DNA of 27,232 nt, from positions 1 through 27,232 of the IMG/VR virus record IMGVR_UViG_3300035698_027913, one strand, 5' to 3'. Made by a program: the position numbers and the translations under genes. The notes below the pieces were generated by a model. That model saw only the letters and a program-made list of their open reading frames with translations, searched no databases and was not told the DNA's origin. The stretch is from a virus. Below, in pieces: positions 1 through 6,901 of this stretch. Position 1 is the first letter of the stretch; each line of letters begins with the position of its first letter.

Positions 1-837
1 CTCGATGAATACAAAAAGAACTTCGGCAACTGGCAGACTATGCCAGAGACCATGATAAAGAAGGTCGCTGAATCCCAAGCGTTGAGACAGGCTTACCAGG
101 GACTTCTCGGTGGGACATACCACGATGCAGAAGACTGGAGACAACCAGACCCTAGCTTTCAGGACGGCGAGTTTGATAAAATGCGATTACACGGCCCAAA
201 TACGGCGATCCAAGCCGAAGTGGAACCACAGTTCGACCAGGGACAAAACTCGGGCACGTCAGGCGCAGGACGGCGCAATATCAGCCAGAAGCAGCAGGAG
301 CTCCTCGGTAAGCTTTGCAACAGCAGTCATCTGACCAGGGGCGAGCAGGACGAGCGTCAAGCCTTCCTGGATAACCCCGATTCCCTCATGACGGAGGCCA
401 CTAAGCTCATCGATAGCACGATGCAGCTCATTGAAGAGAGGAAGAAGGCGGAGCTCGAGGAAGAAGAACCGGTCAAGGATGCCGCATCTGACAATGCCAG
501 AAAAGCAATTCTGGAAATGTCCACAGACTCACTGCTGACAGAATCCGAGAAAGCCAACCTCGAAAACTATGCAAAGGATCCACGGCTCACAAACAAGAGC
601 GCTCAAGCACTCATCTCATCAGTAGCCCAGCGAATCACTAAGCGGAAACAGCAGCAGAACTATCCCGAGCACCTCGAGCAACTCATCTCTGGCATCCAGA
701 ATCACTGGGAATGGGACACTCGTGAAAAAGCGATCGAATGGCTAGAACTCCATGATGAAAACTGGAAGAATCTAACAGAACCAGACGCATCCCTTCTGCT
801 TACGTCAGTGCTCAACAATGAGAAACTGCCTTTCTAA
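1..837 (+). CDS. RecT/Bet-family ssDNA annealing protein, 5'-truncated by window
   Basis: The frame is open from base 1, so the gene begins outside the window; the ATG at 40 is an internal methionine. The first visible residues carry the RecT/Bet signature: NWQTMPETMIKKVAES, then QALRQAY and LGGTYHDAED, which matches the end of the catalytic core of phage annealases. These proteins anneal complementary single strands during phage recombination and replication. After this core comes about 200 residues of charged, low-similarity sequence, longer than in typical family members, ending in NNEKLPF. That ending resembles the acidic/LPF tip of single-stranded DNA-binding proteins. It heads the replication-type operon that continues with the DUF1376 and RuvC-like genes. 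The family call is from sequence pattern; the role of the long tail is unknown. Confidence 0.8.
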   Translation, partial: LDEYKKNFGNWQTMPETMIKKVAESQALRQAYQGLLGGTYHDAEDWRQPDPSFQDGEFDKMRLHGPNTAIQAEVEPQFDQGQNSGTSGAGRRNISQKQQELLGKLCNSSHLTRGEQDERQAFLDNPDSLMTEATKLIDSTMQLIEERKKAELEEEEPVKDAASDNARKAILEMSTDSLLTESEKANLENYAKDPRLTNKSAQALISSVAQRITKRKQQQNYPEHLEQLISGIQNHWEWDTREKAIEWLELHDENWKNLTEPDASLLLTSVLNNEKLPF

Positions 838-846
838 GGAACCACG

Positions 847-990
847 ATGAAAGCTTACAAATTCAGACGACCAGGACTCGATCGAACAGAGCGGGTTCTG
901 GAATCGATAGAAAACCTTCCAAGCATACTTGCACCCTGGCTACTCGTTGCATTTGTTGCGTTGCTATTGGCTCAGTGTTGGAGGGTATGA
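847..990 (+). CDS. small single-pass membrane protein (47 aa)
   Basis: ATG at 847 follows the RecT stop by 9 bases with a weak purine-rich leader (AAGGAACCACG). The product has a basic N-terminus (MKAYKFRRPGLDRTE) and one hydrophobic segment at about residues 26-44 (PSILAPWLLVAFVALLLAQ), so it should be an inner-membrane peptide with a cytoplasmic basic head. Its stop overlaps the start of the next gene, and the next gene's GGAGGG ribosome site lies in its last codons, which suggests translational coupling. I do not recognise the family. It could also be a non-translated leader, but the frame, charge pattern and spacing argue for a real gene. Confidence 0.5.
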   Translation: MKAYKFRRPGLDRTERVLESIENLPSILAPWLLVAFVALLLAQCWRV

Positions 991-1907
991 TGGACAGCAA
1001 CAAGTACAGCCTCCCCTACTTCCCGCTCTACACGTCAGAGTTTATTGCGGACACCCAGGACCTGACAGATGAAGAAGTCGGAGCCTACATCCGGATCCTC
1101 ATGTACTCCTGGAATAAAGGCGGACCGGTTGAAAAGAAACGTGCAATCCGGTTGCTGGATAACGTGAAACAGGTATGGCCCGTTCTCTCACAATTTTTTG
1201 TCGAGAAAGATGGAGTGATCCACAATAGCCGACTGGAAAAAGAACGAAAAAAAATCATCCAAAAAATGGTTGCTGGAAGCAAGGGGGGAAGCAGAAAGCC
1301 AAGCAAAACCTCAAGCGAAAGTGAAAGCGAAACATATAGCGAAAGGGGGGATAACTCAGAACTCAGAACTCAGAACTCAAATAGAGAGAACTCAGAACTC
1401 AAAAAACAACACAGTGCCGTAACTAATGATCATAGTGACAGCAATAGAGAGACCCCCTCACCGGAACCTGAGTTGACGGTGTTGTCGTTTTTTTCTGAAT
1501 ACCCTTCTCTCCAATTCCCAAACATGACAATCCCACGGCTACTACAGTCGATGGTTCTTGATGCTTACGACGAAAAAGCCCTGCGCCACATCCTGCACGA
1601 GCTGTCAGGGGTCCCCGACGTCAAGAAGCGCTATTCACCGCAATATGTCAAAGCGATTATTCAGAACGCACCGCTCCTGAAAATCAAAACCGGCGAGGTT
1701 GATGAACAGGGACAGGAGATCAAGGAATGGACACGAGAGGAAGCCCTGGCATGGTGTGATCGAAACGCTGCCAGGATGGATAAGTCTTTCGTTGGCATAA
1801 AAACCAGCGAGGGCGACGTAGCCCGATTCGAAAACGGGAAAGCGAAGTTCATGCTGGTCACTCCAAACCAGATGGTTTCGGCATTGGCCGGAGGGTTTGG
1901 ATCATGA
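990..1907 (+). CDS. DUF1376-family phage replication-associated protein
   Basis: I chose the ATG at 990 because GGAGGG at 980-985 is correctly spaced for it; ATG 987 and GTG 975 are in frame alternatives. The N-terminus (about residues 1-100) fits DUF1376: LPYFPLYTSEFIADTQDL, then LTDEEVGAYIRILMYSWNKG, then VIHNSRLEKERKKI followed by a GSKGG turn. DUF1376 proteins sit in phage replication modules and are thought to act in replication initiation with a helicase loader, though the biochemistry is not established. Residues about 105-160 are low-complexity Ser/Glu/Asn/Arg sequence encoded by short tandem repeats. The C-terminal part (about 170-305) has helical character and may be the partner-binding half. 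No helicase or DnaC-like loader follows it here. Confidence 0.7.
   Translation: MDSNKYSLPYFPLYTSEFIADTQDLTDEEVGAYIRILMYSWNKGGPVEKKRAIRLLDNVKQVWPVLSQFFVEKDGVIHNSRLEKERKKIIQKMVAGSKGGSRKPSKTSSESESETYSERGDNSELRTQNSNRENSELKKQHSAVTNDHSDSNRETPSPEPELTVLSFFSEYPSLQFPNMTIPRLLQSMVLDAYDEKALRHILHELSGVPDVKKRYSPQYVKAIIQNAPLLKIKTGEVDEQGQEIKEWTREEALAWCDRNAARMDKSFVGIKTSEGDVARFENGKAKFMLVTPNQMVSALAGGFGS
1353..1401 (+). repeat. 7-bp tandem repeat (AACTCAG) inside the DUF1376 gene
   Basis: Positions 1353-1379 hold nearly four consecutive copies of AACTCAG. After a short break, 1389-1401 holds almost two more. A GAAAGY hexamer-like repeat lies just upstream at about 1315-1345. The 7-bp unit is not a multiple of three, so gain or loss of one copy would shift the reading frame in the middle of the gene. 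Confidence 0.8.
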
Positions 1908-2248
1908 GAACCAAAGTCACCATTTATGACAGGGTTCTGCGACTGCTCAGGCAGGAGGAGAAATACCGAAACTCCGACGATCTCCTTTTTCTTCGGATCC
2001 TTGACGACCTGGGGTGCATCGTGTTCAGTCAGAAAGTGAATGAGCATTTCATTCCTGTTTCAAAATTCAAGACAGCTCCCCAATACGAATCAGTTAGAAG
2101 GTCCAGGCAAAAGGTTCAGCAAGAACACGCTGAGCTTGTGGCGACCGATCCTCACGTACGGAAAAACAGAGGCCAGAAAGAAGCCACCAGGGGCACTTGG
2201 ATTTATCGGGAAGCCTACAATCCAGCACACGATAGGGTGAGATTATGA
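1904..2248 (+). CDS. phage replication-region protein, unknown function (114 aa)
   Basis: Starts in an ATGA overlap with the DUF1376 stop and ends in another ATGA overlap with the RuvC-like gene, so it is translationally coupled on both sides. The N-terminal half reads as a small helical domain (YDRVLRLLRQEEKYRNSDD, LLFLRILDDLG), as in winged-helix-like folds. The C-terminal half contains the pattern YESVRRSRQKVQ...HAEL...DPHVRKNR, which resembles small proteins common beside DUF1376 and resolvase genes in phages. No catalytic motif is visible. A DNA-binding helper is plausible but is inference from composition and context only. Confidence 0.6.
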   Translation: MRTKVTIYDRVLRLLRQEEKYRNSDDLLFLRILDDLGCIVFSQKVNEHFIPVSKFKTAPQYESVRRSRQKVQQEHAELVATDPHVRKNRGQKEATRGTWIYREAYNPAHDRVRL

Positions 2249-2685
2249 AGCGCATCCTGATCGGCATCGACCCTGGGGTAAAAACTGGATTTGCAGTAAT
2301 CAATCACGGATTGATCGAGCGGGTTGAGACCATCGACATCCTGGAAGCTCTGGATGAACTCGAGACCTATGCGAATAAGGGACTCTATTTCGACAGGAGC
2401 ATCAACGTCTACATCGAAAACCCCAACCTAAACAAGCCTGTCTTTGACAGAGGTCAGCGGGACAGAAAAGCTCTGAACATCGCACAGAAGGTCGGTTCCA
2501 ATAAGCGTGATGCCCAGATACTCATCGAGAAATGTAAGCGAGTTGGTTTGCAAGTGATCCCTGTGAAGCCAGTCGCCGGTCCCTTCACAAAAATGACCTC
2601 AGAATTCTTTATGAAACAGACCGGTTGGGTCGGAAGAACATCACAGCATGCCAGAGACGCTGCTGGTTTAATCATTGGGAGGTAG
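2245..2685 (+). CDS. RuvC-like Holliday-junction resolvase (RNase H fold)
   Basis: 146 aa. Strand-1 motif LIGIDPGVKTGFAVI places the first catalytic Asp at D9. VYIENP places an acidic Glu at E58. The C-terminal TSQHARDAAGL places His135 and Asp138, matching the terminal catalytic helix of RuvC-type nucleases. Such enzymes cut branched DNA (Holliday or replication forks) using metal ions bound by these acids; phage versions resolve recombination intermediates before packaging. The position after an annealase gene fits this role. The protein is shorter than E. coli RuvC (173 aa) but within the range of phage members. ATGA coupling upstream; the next gene starts 2 bases after its stop. Confidence 0.8.
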   Translation: MKRILIGIDPGVKTGFAVINHGLIERVETIDILEALDELETYANKGLYFDRSINVYIENPNLNKPVFDRGQRDRKALNIAQKVGSNKRDAQILIEKCKRVGLQVIPVKPVAGPFTKMTSEFFMKQTGWVGRTSQHARDAAGLIIGR

Positions 2686-2687
2686 GA

Positions 2688-3257
2688 ATGGAGCGCAGAT
2701 TTAAAAAGATAAAATACGGCAAAGGCAAGGTCATCATTGTTTGGGAGCAAAAAAACAAGGCTGATGAGTGGGACAGTTACAGCATGGAATCTACGGAAGC
2801 ACCCGCTCCCTCCCTCGACCTCGCACTCCAGGGGTTACGCCGACCTCTCCTGGAAGAGACCGAACTCACCATGTTGGAGCCTGTCAAATTCAACGTCGGA
2901 AGCGTTTCTATCTCCTGGGTTGAAACCGAGGATCAAGGGACTGTCATGGGTGCTGTGATTTCAGCACTTCGTGAACTTGACAACTCAAACTCACCCCTAG
3001 TGATCAATTCTCCATTCAAGCCGGAACGCCCATACACCGAGGATGGTGATTGGACAGGATGTCTTCAGCAGGAAACCGTCGAAGTAATCAAGCTCCTTTT
3101 CGATGAGGCAGAGCTATACCTCGAGGGGGACAGAGCGCAGACAAATCTCTTCAACCACAAGCGGAAAACCATTGCGAATGACCTTGAGTCCAGCGTTCAG
3201 GCATTTGTCGATGTGCTTGAACAAGCGAACGCTACTGTGGAGGTCGTTGAATGCTGA
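2688..3257 (+). CDS. phage protein of unknown function (189 aa)
   Basis: ATG at 2688 follows a purine-rich GGGAGGTAGGA leader; an in-frame GTG-type start at 2625 would lie inside the resolvase gene and is less likely. The start is basic (MERRFKKIKYGKGKVIIVW) and reads as beta-strand, the middle contains TMLEPVKFNVGSVSISWVE, and the C-terminal half is helical and acidic (QQETVEVIKLLFDEAELYL). The strand-then-helix layout is seen in small phage proteins near resolvases, but I recognise no named family. It is coupled to the next small gene by overlap. No catalytic or metal-binding motif stands out. Confidence 0.6.
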   Translation: MERRFKKIKYGKGKVIIVWEQKNKADEWDSYSMESTEAPAPSLDLALQGLRRPLLEETELTMLEPVKFNVGSVSISWVETEDQGTVMGAVISALRELDNSNSPLVINSPFKPERPYTEDGDWTGCLQQETVEVIKLLFDEAELYLEGDRAQTNLFNHKRKTIANDLESSVQAFVDVLEQANATVEVVEC

Positions 3258-3355
3258 TCTTTCGCCTCTGCGTCCTCTCTGGATGTTTAATAGGGCTGGT
3301 TTCGACCAGCCTTCTCTCTTTATGTGAACCAATTCAAAAACAGGGTATCCAATGA
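3251..3355 (+). CDS. tiny hydrophobic peptide with lipobox-like LSGC (34 aa)
   Basis: An ATG at 3251 opens a 34-codon frame that overlaps the preceding gene by 7 bases and the methyltransferase start by an ATGA. It would be MLIFRLCVLSGCLIGLVSTS followed by a short polar tail, that is one hydrophobic stretch with LSGC at residues 9-12 resembling a lipoprotein signal. The stretch before the Cys is short for a real signal peptide. Its exact fit between two coupled genes supports translation; it may serve mainly to couple them. Function unknown. Confidence 0.35.
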   Translation: MLIFRLCVLSGCLIGLVSTSLLSLCEPIQKQGIQ

Positions 3356-4554
3356 AAATAATTTATCTCAATCCATCTGAAGTATTCCCCTACCAGAACA
3401 ACCCTCGAATCAATGAAAAAGCAGTGGAAGGTGTTGTAAAAAGCCTGCAGGAATTCGGTTTTCAGCAACCGATCGTGGTCGATGCAGAACACGTCATCAT
3501 CGTTGGACACACCAGGTGGAAAGCTGCCCTGAAGCTCAACCTCCCAAGCATCCCGATCCTGATCGCAGAGAACCTCTCGGCTGAACAGGTGAAGGCATAC
3601 CGCCTAGCCGACAACAAGACTGCCGAAGCATCCGATTGGGATTACACGAAGCTCATAGACGAGATTGCCGATCTGACCCAACTGGATATCGACATCACAT
3701 TGACGGGCTTCTCTGATAAAGAAATCCAGGAAATCCTTGGCATGAATGAGTCCACGACTCAGGGACTTGTTGATGACGACGAAACACCTGACGTCGAGAA
3801 TGTCGAACACCGAGTTCAACCTGGTGATGTATGGGTTCTGGGCGAGCATCGCCTGGTCTGTGGTGACGCTACTCTAGCTGAGGATGTTCAAAAAGTTCTC
3901 TCCAGGGCAGATGAAGTAGCCGATATCGTTTTGACCGATCCTCCGTACAACGTGGACTACGAGGGGAAGGCTGGTAAGATCCAGAATGACAAAATGGGTG
4001 GCTCGCAATTTCTCACATTCCTCACGGAAGCGTTCAAGAACATGGCTGAGCACACAAAAGAGGGTGGCGTGGTTTATGTGTTCCACGCTGATACTGAAGG
4101 CATCAATTTCCGAACTGCTCTCGCCGTTGGAGGCTTTGAACAAAAGCAGACCCTGGTCTGGAATAAGAACTCCGCAGTGATGGGTCGCCAGGACTACAAC
4201 TGGAAGCATGAGCCGATCATGTACGGCTGGAAACCTGGTGCAGCTCACTATTTCAACAAGGATTTCAAGCAAACGACCGTTATTGATCATCCACGCCCCA
4301 CAAAGAACGAACACCACCCCACTATGAAGCCTGTGGACCTGTTGGTCCTGTTGCTCCAGAATAGCTCTATCACCGGTGATGTGGTACTTGACACCTTTGG
4401 TGGATCCGGATCGACGCTAATTGCTGCAGCAAAGACCGGTCGCAAAGCACGCATCCTTGAGCTGGACCCCAAGTTCTGTGATGTGATCCTTGAGCGTTGG
4501 GAAACATGGTCTGGTGAAAAAGCAGTCCGCATGGAATTGGAGATGGCAGGATGA
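3352..4554 (+). CDS. ParB-like domain fused to beta-class DNA methyltransferase (400 aa)
   Basis: Residues 1 to about 115 are a ParB/sulfiredoxin-like domain: IYLNPSEVFPYQNNPR, then LQEFGFQQPIVVD, IIVGHTRWKAAL and the AYRLADNKTAEAS helix. Residues about 185-400 are an S-adenosylmethionine-dependent DNA amino-methyltransferase: catalytic motif TDPPY with DPPY at 196-199, and the S-adenosylmethionine site DTFGGSGST starting at D347, followed by ARILELDPKFCDVI. The DPPY-before-FGGSG order is the beta arrangement, giving N6-adenine or N4-cytosine methylation. ParB-MTase fusions are common in phages and usually act as orphan modification enzymes shielding phage DNA from host nucleases. No restriction partner is nearby. 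Target sequence cannot be read from the protein. Confidence 0.88.
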   Translation: MKIIYLNPSEVFPYQNNPRINEKAVEGVVKSLQEFGFQQPIVVDAEHVIIVGHTRWKAALKLNLPSIPILIAENLSAEQVKAYRLADNKTAEASDWDYTKLIDEIADLTQLDIDITLTGFSDKEIQEILGMNESTTQGLVDDDETPDVENVEHRVQPGDVWVLGEHRLVCGDATLAEDVQKVLSRADEVADIVLTDPPYNVDYEGKAGKIQNDKMGGSQFLTFLTEAFKNMAEHTKEGGVVYVFHADTEGINFRTALAVGGFEQKQTLVWNKNSAVMGRQDYNWKHEPIMYGWKPGAAHYFNKDFKQTTVIDHPRPTKNEHHPTMKPVDLLVLLLQNSSITGDVVLDTFGGSGSTLIAAAKTGRKARILELDPKFCDVILERWETWSGEKAVRMELEMAG

Positions 4555-4748
4555 AAACACTCTTCCAGGTAGGACAAAGTGTAACAGTCCGAAACCCAGA
4601 ATCCCCCCGCTATAGTGAATTCGGGAAGGTAAAGTACATCGATGTGGCAGGTCGTCTCTGGGTGCTACTTTTCGGACAGAAAGAGCCGCAGCCATTTCGT
4701 GAAACAGAATTAATTCTGACCAGAAATATGATTCCAGAGGAGATGTGA
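4551..4748 (+). CDS. small SH3/KOW-like protein, unknown function (65 aa)
   Basis: ATGA overlap with the methyltransferase stop. The product is mostly beta-strand: FQVGQSVTVRNPES, then GKVKYIDVAGRLWVLLFGQ, then a short RETELI end, a pattern like a small SH3/KOW barrel in which a basic VxxG loop is followed by two strands. Small barrels of this type often bind nucleic acid or proteins, but here that is only fold-level inference. Its last codons contain the AGGAG site of the next gene. Not recognised at family level. Confidence 0.5.
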   Translation: MKTLFQVGQSVTVRNPESPRYSEFGKVKYIDVAGRLWVLLFGQKEPQPFRETELILTRNMIPEEM

Positions 4749-4750
4749 AC

Positions 4751-4969
4751 ATGCAGGTTGTCGATATCCAACTCAAGAAGGTCACCTTCAACCGTGGTTC
4801 ATCACCCCATCCCTCAATTCTGATTTTTATTGATGATACTTGGGAGCGGTTCCACGACGGTGTAGGTGTTGAATTGTCCGAAGCTGAAGTGGCACAAATC
4901 CCAAATTCTTACTTCGAAAACGGTCTTTTGTCGGTGGATGAAGTCACCCGCACGGTGATTAGCAAATGA
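4751..4969 (+). CDS. small phage protein of unknown function (72 aa)
   Basis: I chose ATG 4751 because GAGGAG at 4737-4742 sits 8 bases upstream; the in-frame GTG at 4745 is too close to that site. The protein has strands VVDIQLKKVTF and ILIFIDDTWERF, followed by an acidic helix LSEAEVAQIP. No known motif. It is coupled to the zinc-ribbon gene by an ATGA overlap. Function cannot be inferred beyond membership in the early operon. Confidence 0.5.
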   Translation: MQVVDIQLKKVTFNRGSSPHPSILIFIDDTWERFHDGVGVELSEAEVAQIPNSYFENGLLSVDEVTRTVISK

Positions 4970-5163
4970 ACTGTCCAAATTGCAAAGACGATGGGAGAAA
5001 AATGATTCTCAGAACACAGCAGTACCAGGGGTTCACTATGCGCAAAAGGATCTGCCTCATTTGTAGCTACCAGTTCGAAACGGTAGAAAAAGCTCTGAAA
5101 GACATCGAAATCAAAATCAGCAGAGAAGGGGAGCAGCATGAGCGTGTACAAGCGACTTCTTAA
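4966..5163 (+). CDS. zinc-ribbon protein resembling the NrdR N-terminal domain (65 aa)
   Basis: The N-terminus is a four-cysteine zinc ribbon: CPNC at residues 3-6 and CLIC at 30-33, with MRKR before the second pair and FETVEKA after it. This spacing and the basic strand resemble the zinc ribbon of the repressor NrdR, but the ATP-cone domain that completes NrdR is absent. Stand-alone ribbons of this type usually bind DNA or RNA polymerase, so a transcription-related role is possible. It overlaps the following head-protein gene by 26 bases, an unusually long overlap that puts the head gene start inside this frame. Confidence 0.6.
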   Translation: MNCPNCKDDGRKMILRTQQYQGFTMRKRICLICSYQFETVEKALKDIEIKISREGEQHERVQATS

Positions 5164-6067
5164 TGAGATCGATGGTCTCCTGGGTGATCTTGGGATCCTG
5201 AAAGCGGACGACACAGACGACCTGGTTGTTCAAATCAGGGACCTTCTCTTTGGCCACCTGGATGCTGTTCAGAAACAGACCGTCGAGGATGCGATTCGTG
5301 AGCTCAGCAAGCCGACCTCTGAGAAATTGACGAAGGCCGATTACAAACGAGTGAAAGCATCTGTCGAGTCCTCACTTGGGATTGGAGTTGATGATGCTTT
5401 AAAGGCGAAAGTGCTCACCTCAGTTGACGAGGTTTACGCTCGTGGCCAAGAGGCGGTCCTTGGGTTCCGTCCCACCTATCAGACCATTGACACCAAGGCA
5501 ACCACCTGGCTACAGGAGGATTGTGTTTACTGGATCGGCAACCACTACGAGACTGATGTTCGTGATCGCCTTTTAAGCACCGCCCAGGAGATCATCGGTT
5601 CAGGCATTGGCCGGTCAGATGCTGCGAAGCTCATGGAAGCCTCTTTTGGTGAGGAGTTCGTCCGGTCCCAGGTGTATTGGGATGGCCTTGCAAATCATGT
5701 GGTGACCAGAGGTCGGGAATTTGGTTCCGTGAGTGGCTACGAGGCTGGTGGGATCAAGAAGTACAAAATCCTGGCGTTCATCGACCAACGTACCTCGGAT
5801 ATCTGCAGACAGATGGATGGTAGAATCATCGAGGTGGCAAAAGCCTCTGAACTCAGGGACTCCCTCATGAATGCAGGCAAACCGGAAGACGTGAAAGAGA
5901 TCGCACCCTGGCTCAAGGGCAAAGATATCAAAGGCAAAAAAACGAAGGACTTACCAGTTGGGATGTCACTGCCCCCCTATCACTTCAAATGCAGAACAAC
6001 AACCATCGCTGTGGACGATGGCAGCGAAGAAGAACTTCAAACCGAGGAAGGAAAAACAGAAGAATGA
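5138..6067 (+). CDS. Mu gpF / SPP1 gp7-like minor head protein (309 aa)
   Basis: The C-terminal half matches the phage head-morphogenesis family (Mu F-like): residues about 205-235 give IKKYKILAFIDQRTSDICR, and PPYHFKCRTTTIAV places the conserved PPxHxxCR motif at residues 279-286 with His282 and Cys285. Members are minor capsid proteins that associate with the portal and, in SPP1, affect DNA ejection. The N-terminal 100 residues are helical. Normally this gene lies directly after the portal; here it is on the opposite strand, about 5 kb away and within the replication-type operon. Start ATG 5138 lies within the previous gene, with GGGGAG upstream. Confidence 0.75.
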   Translation: MSVYKRLLNEIDGLLGDLGILKADDTDDLVVQIRDLLFGHLDAVQKQTVEDAIRELSKPTSEKLTKADYKRVKASVESSLGIGVDDALKAKVLTSVDEVYARGQEAVLGFRPTYQTIDTKATTWLQEDCVYWIGNHYETDVRDRLLSTAQEIIGSGIGRSDAAKLMEASFGEEFVRSQVYWDGLANHVVTRGREFGSVSGYEAGGIKKYKILAFIDQRTSDICRQMDGRIIEVAKASELRDSLMNAGKPEDVKEIAPWLKGKDIKGKKTKDLPVGMSLPPYHFKCRTTTIAVDDGSEEELQTEEGKTEE

Positions 6068-6324
6068 GTGAAAAGCTTTACTGCGGACGTGGGAAGACCA
6101 TTAAAACCCAGTTTGGACCGCAATTGAAATTGTCCCTAACAGCAGAGGACCTTGCAGTCATGCAAAGCAACTTGGACAATGGCTGGGTGAACATCGACGT
6201 GAAGAAGAAGCAGGACGAGAACGCCAAGTTCCCCTACTACATGGAGGTGAACACCTGGAAGCCCAACCAGCCAAGCACCACATCTACACAACCACCCATT
6301 GACGATGAACCACTACCGTTCTAA
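6064..6324 (+). CDS. small protein with SSB-like C-terminal tip (86 aa)
   Basis: I chose ATG 6064, an ATGA overlap with the head-protein stop; longer in-frame starts would lie inside that gene. The body (about residues 1-65) is beta-rich: MSEKLYCGRGKTIKTQFGPQ, LKLSLTAEDL, WVNIDVKKKQDE and YYMEVNTWKP, consistent with a short OB-like or related barrel. A Ser/Thr/Pro/Gln linker follows, then DDEPLPF at the extreme C-terminus, matching the acidic tip by which bacterial SSB recruits partners. The RecT-like protein ends in EKLPF as well. I infer a phage single-strand-binding role; no direct family assignment is certain. Confidence 0.55.
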   Translation: MSEKLYCGRGKTIKTQFGPQLKLSLTAEDLAVMQSNLDNGWVNIDVKKKQDENAKFPYYMEVNTWKPNQPSTTSTQPPIDDEPLPF

Positions 6325-6336
6325 AACGAGGATCCT

Positions 6337-6777
6337 ATGAAAAAGAAAACGCAAGCACCAACACCTGAAATCAAACCGGTCAACAAACCTGAACCAAAGC
6401 CTGAGCGATTTCTGCTCCAGCGGACCGAAATTGGTGTTCTGGTGTTTAATGACTATCTGGAGAAGGCCAAGGGCCGGAAAGATCGGAAGCTGACGGTATT
6501 GGAAGAGCGTAAGTTCCCTGATGCCCCAAAGGTTGCACCTTCTCACCGAGTTGCGGAGTTCGCAGGTATATTGCCCAAAAAATCGAAGGAAGCTGTGTCT
6601 GGCGCATACGAATCTGGAGTGGATCGAGGTCGGACGGGTGTACAGAGAGGGCTTATGAACCTCCTTGGAATTGGTGGGATGGTATCCCAGATTAATCAGA
6701 TGACGACCGTACTTAACGTATTGGATAAAAAAGTGTATGAGCACGATAATGTGCTTCATCACTGGAATAAATCCTAA
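6337..6777 (+). CDS. last gene of the left operon, unknown function (146 aa)
   Basis: Begins 12 bases after the SSB-like stop with AACGAGGATCCT as leader. A Pro/Lys-rich N-terminus (KPVNKPEPKPERF) precedes a short beta region (TEIGVLVFNDYLEK), a basic stretch and a glycine-containing helical C-terminus (GLMNLLGIGGMVSQINQMTT). The C-terminal helix is amphipathic to moderately hydrophobic, so it may be membrane- or capsid-associated. No family recognised. A 124-base gap follows before the accessory Fic module. Confidence 0.5.
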   Translation: MKKKTQAPTPEIKPVNKPEPKPERFLLQRTEIGVLVFNDYLEKAKGRKDRKLTVLEERKFPDAPKVAPSHRVAEFAGILPKKSKEAVSGAYESGVDRGRTGVQRGLMNLLGIGGMVSQINQMTTVLNVLDKKVYEHDNVLHHWNKS

Positions 6778-6839
6778 AAAAGGGGAACTTTGGACCGATA
6801 ATTGAAGTTGTTGAGGTGAACCACGCCGGCAAAAACATG

Positions 6840-6867
6840 TTGCAGACGGTCTGCCGCAGATTAATAT
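6840..6867 (+). promoter_or_regulatory. candidate promoter/operator of the Panacea-Fic pair
   Basis: Two perfect inverted repeats share an arm: GCAGAC-G-GTCTGC (6842-6854) and TCTGC-C-GCAGA (6850-6860). They lie between a weak -35-like TTGCAG (6840-6845) and a -10-like TAATAT (6862-6867), spaced 16 bases. A repressor bound here would block transcription, which is the usual autoregulatory layout of toxin-antitoxin operons. The repeats are directly seen; promoter activity and the bound protein are inference. A weak GAGGG ribosome site follows at 6885-6889. Confidence 0.4.
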
Positions 6868-6901
6868 TTTGATGAGTGGTGAATGAGGGCTAGCCAATTT
6901 A

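Noticed and set aside
1661-2047. Minus-strand 128-codon frame
   Set aside because: Antisense to the DUF1376 gene and its neighbour, with no ribosome site or recognisable motif.
3874-4317. Minus-strand 147-codon frame
   Set aside because: Antisense to the methyltransferase catalytic region; composition explained by the coding strand.
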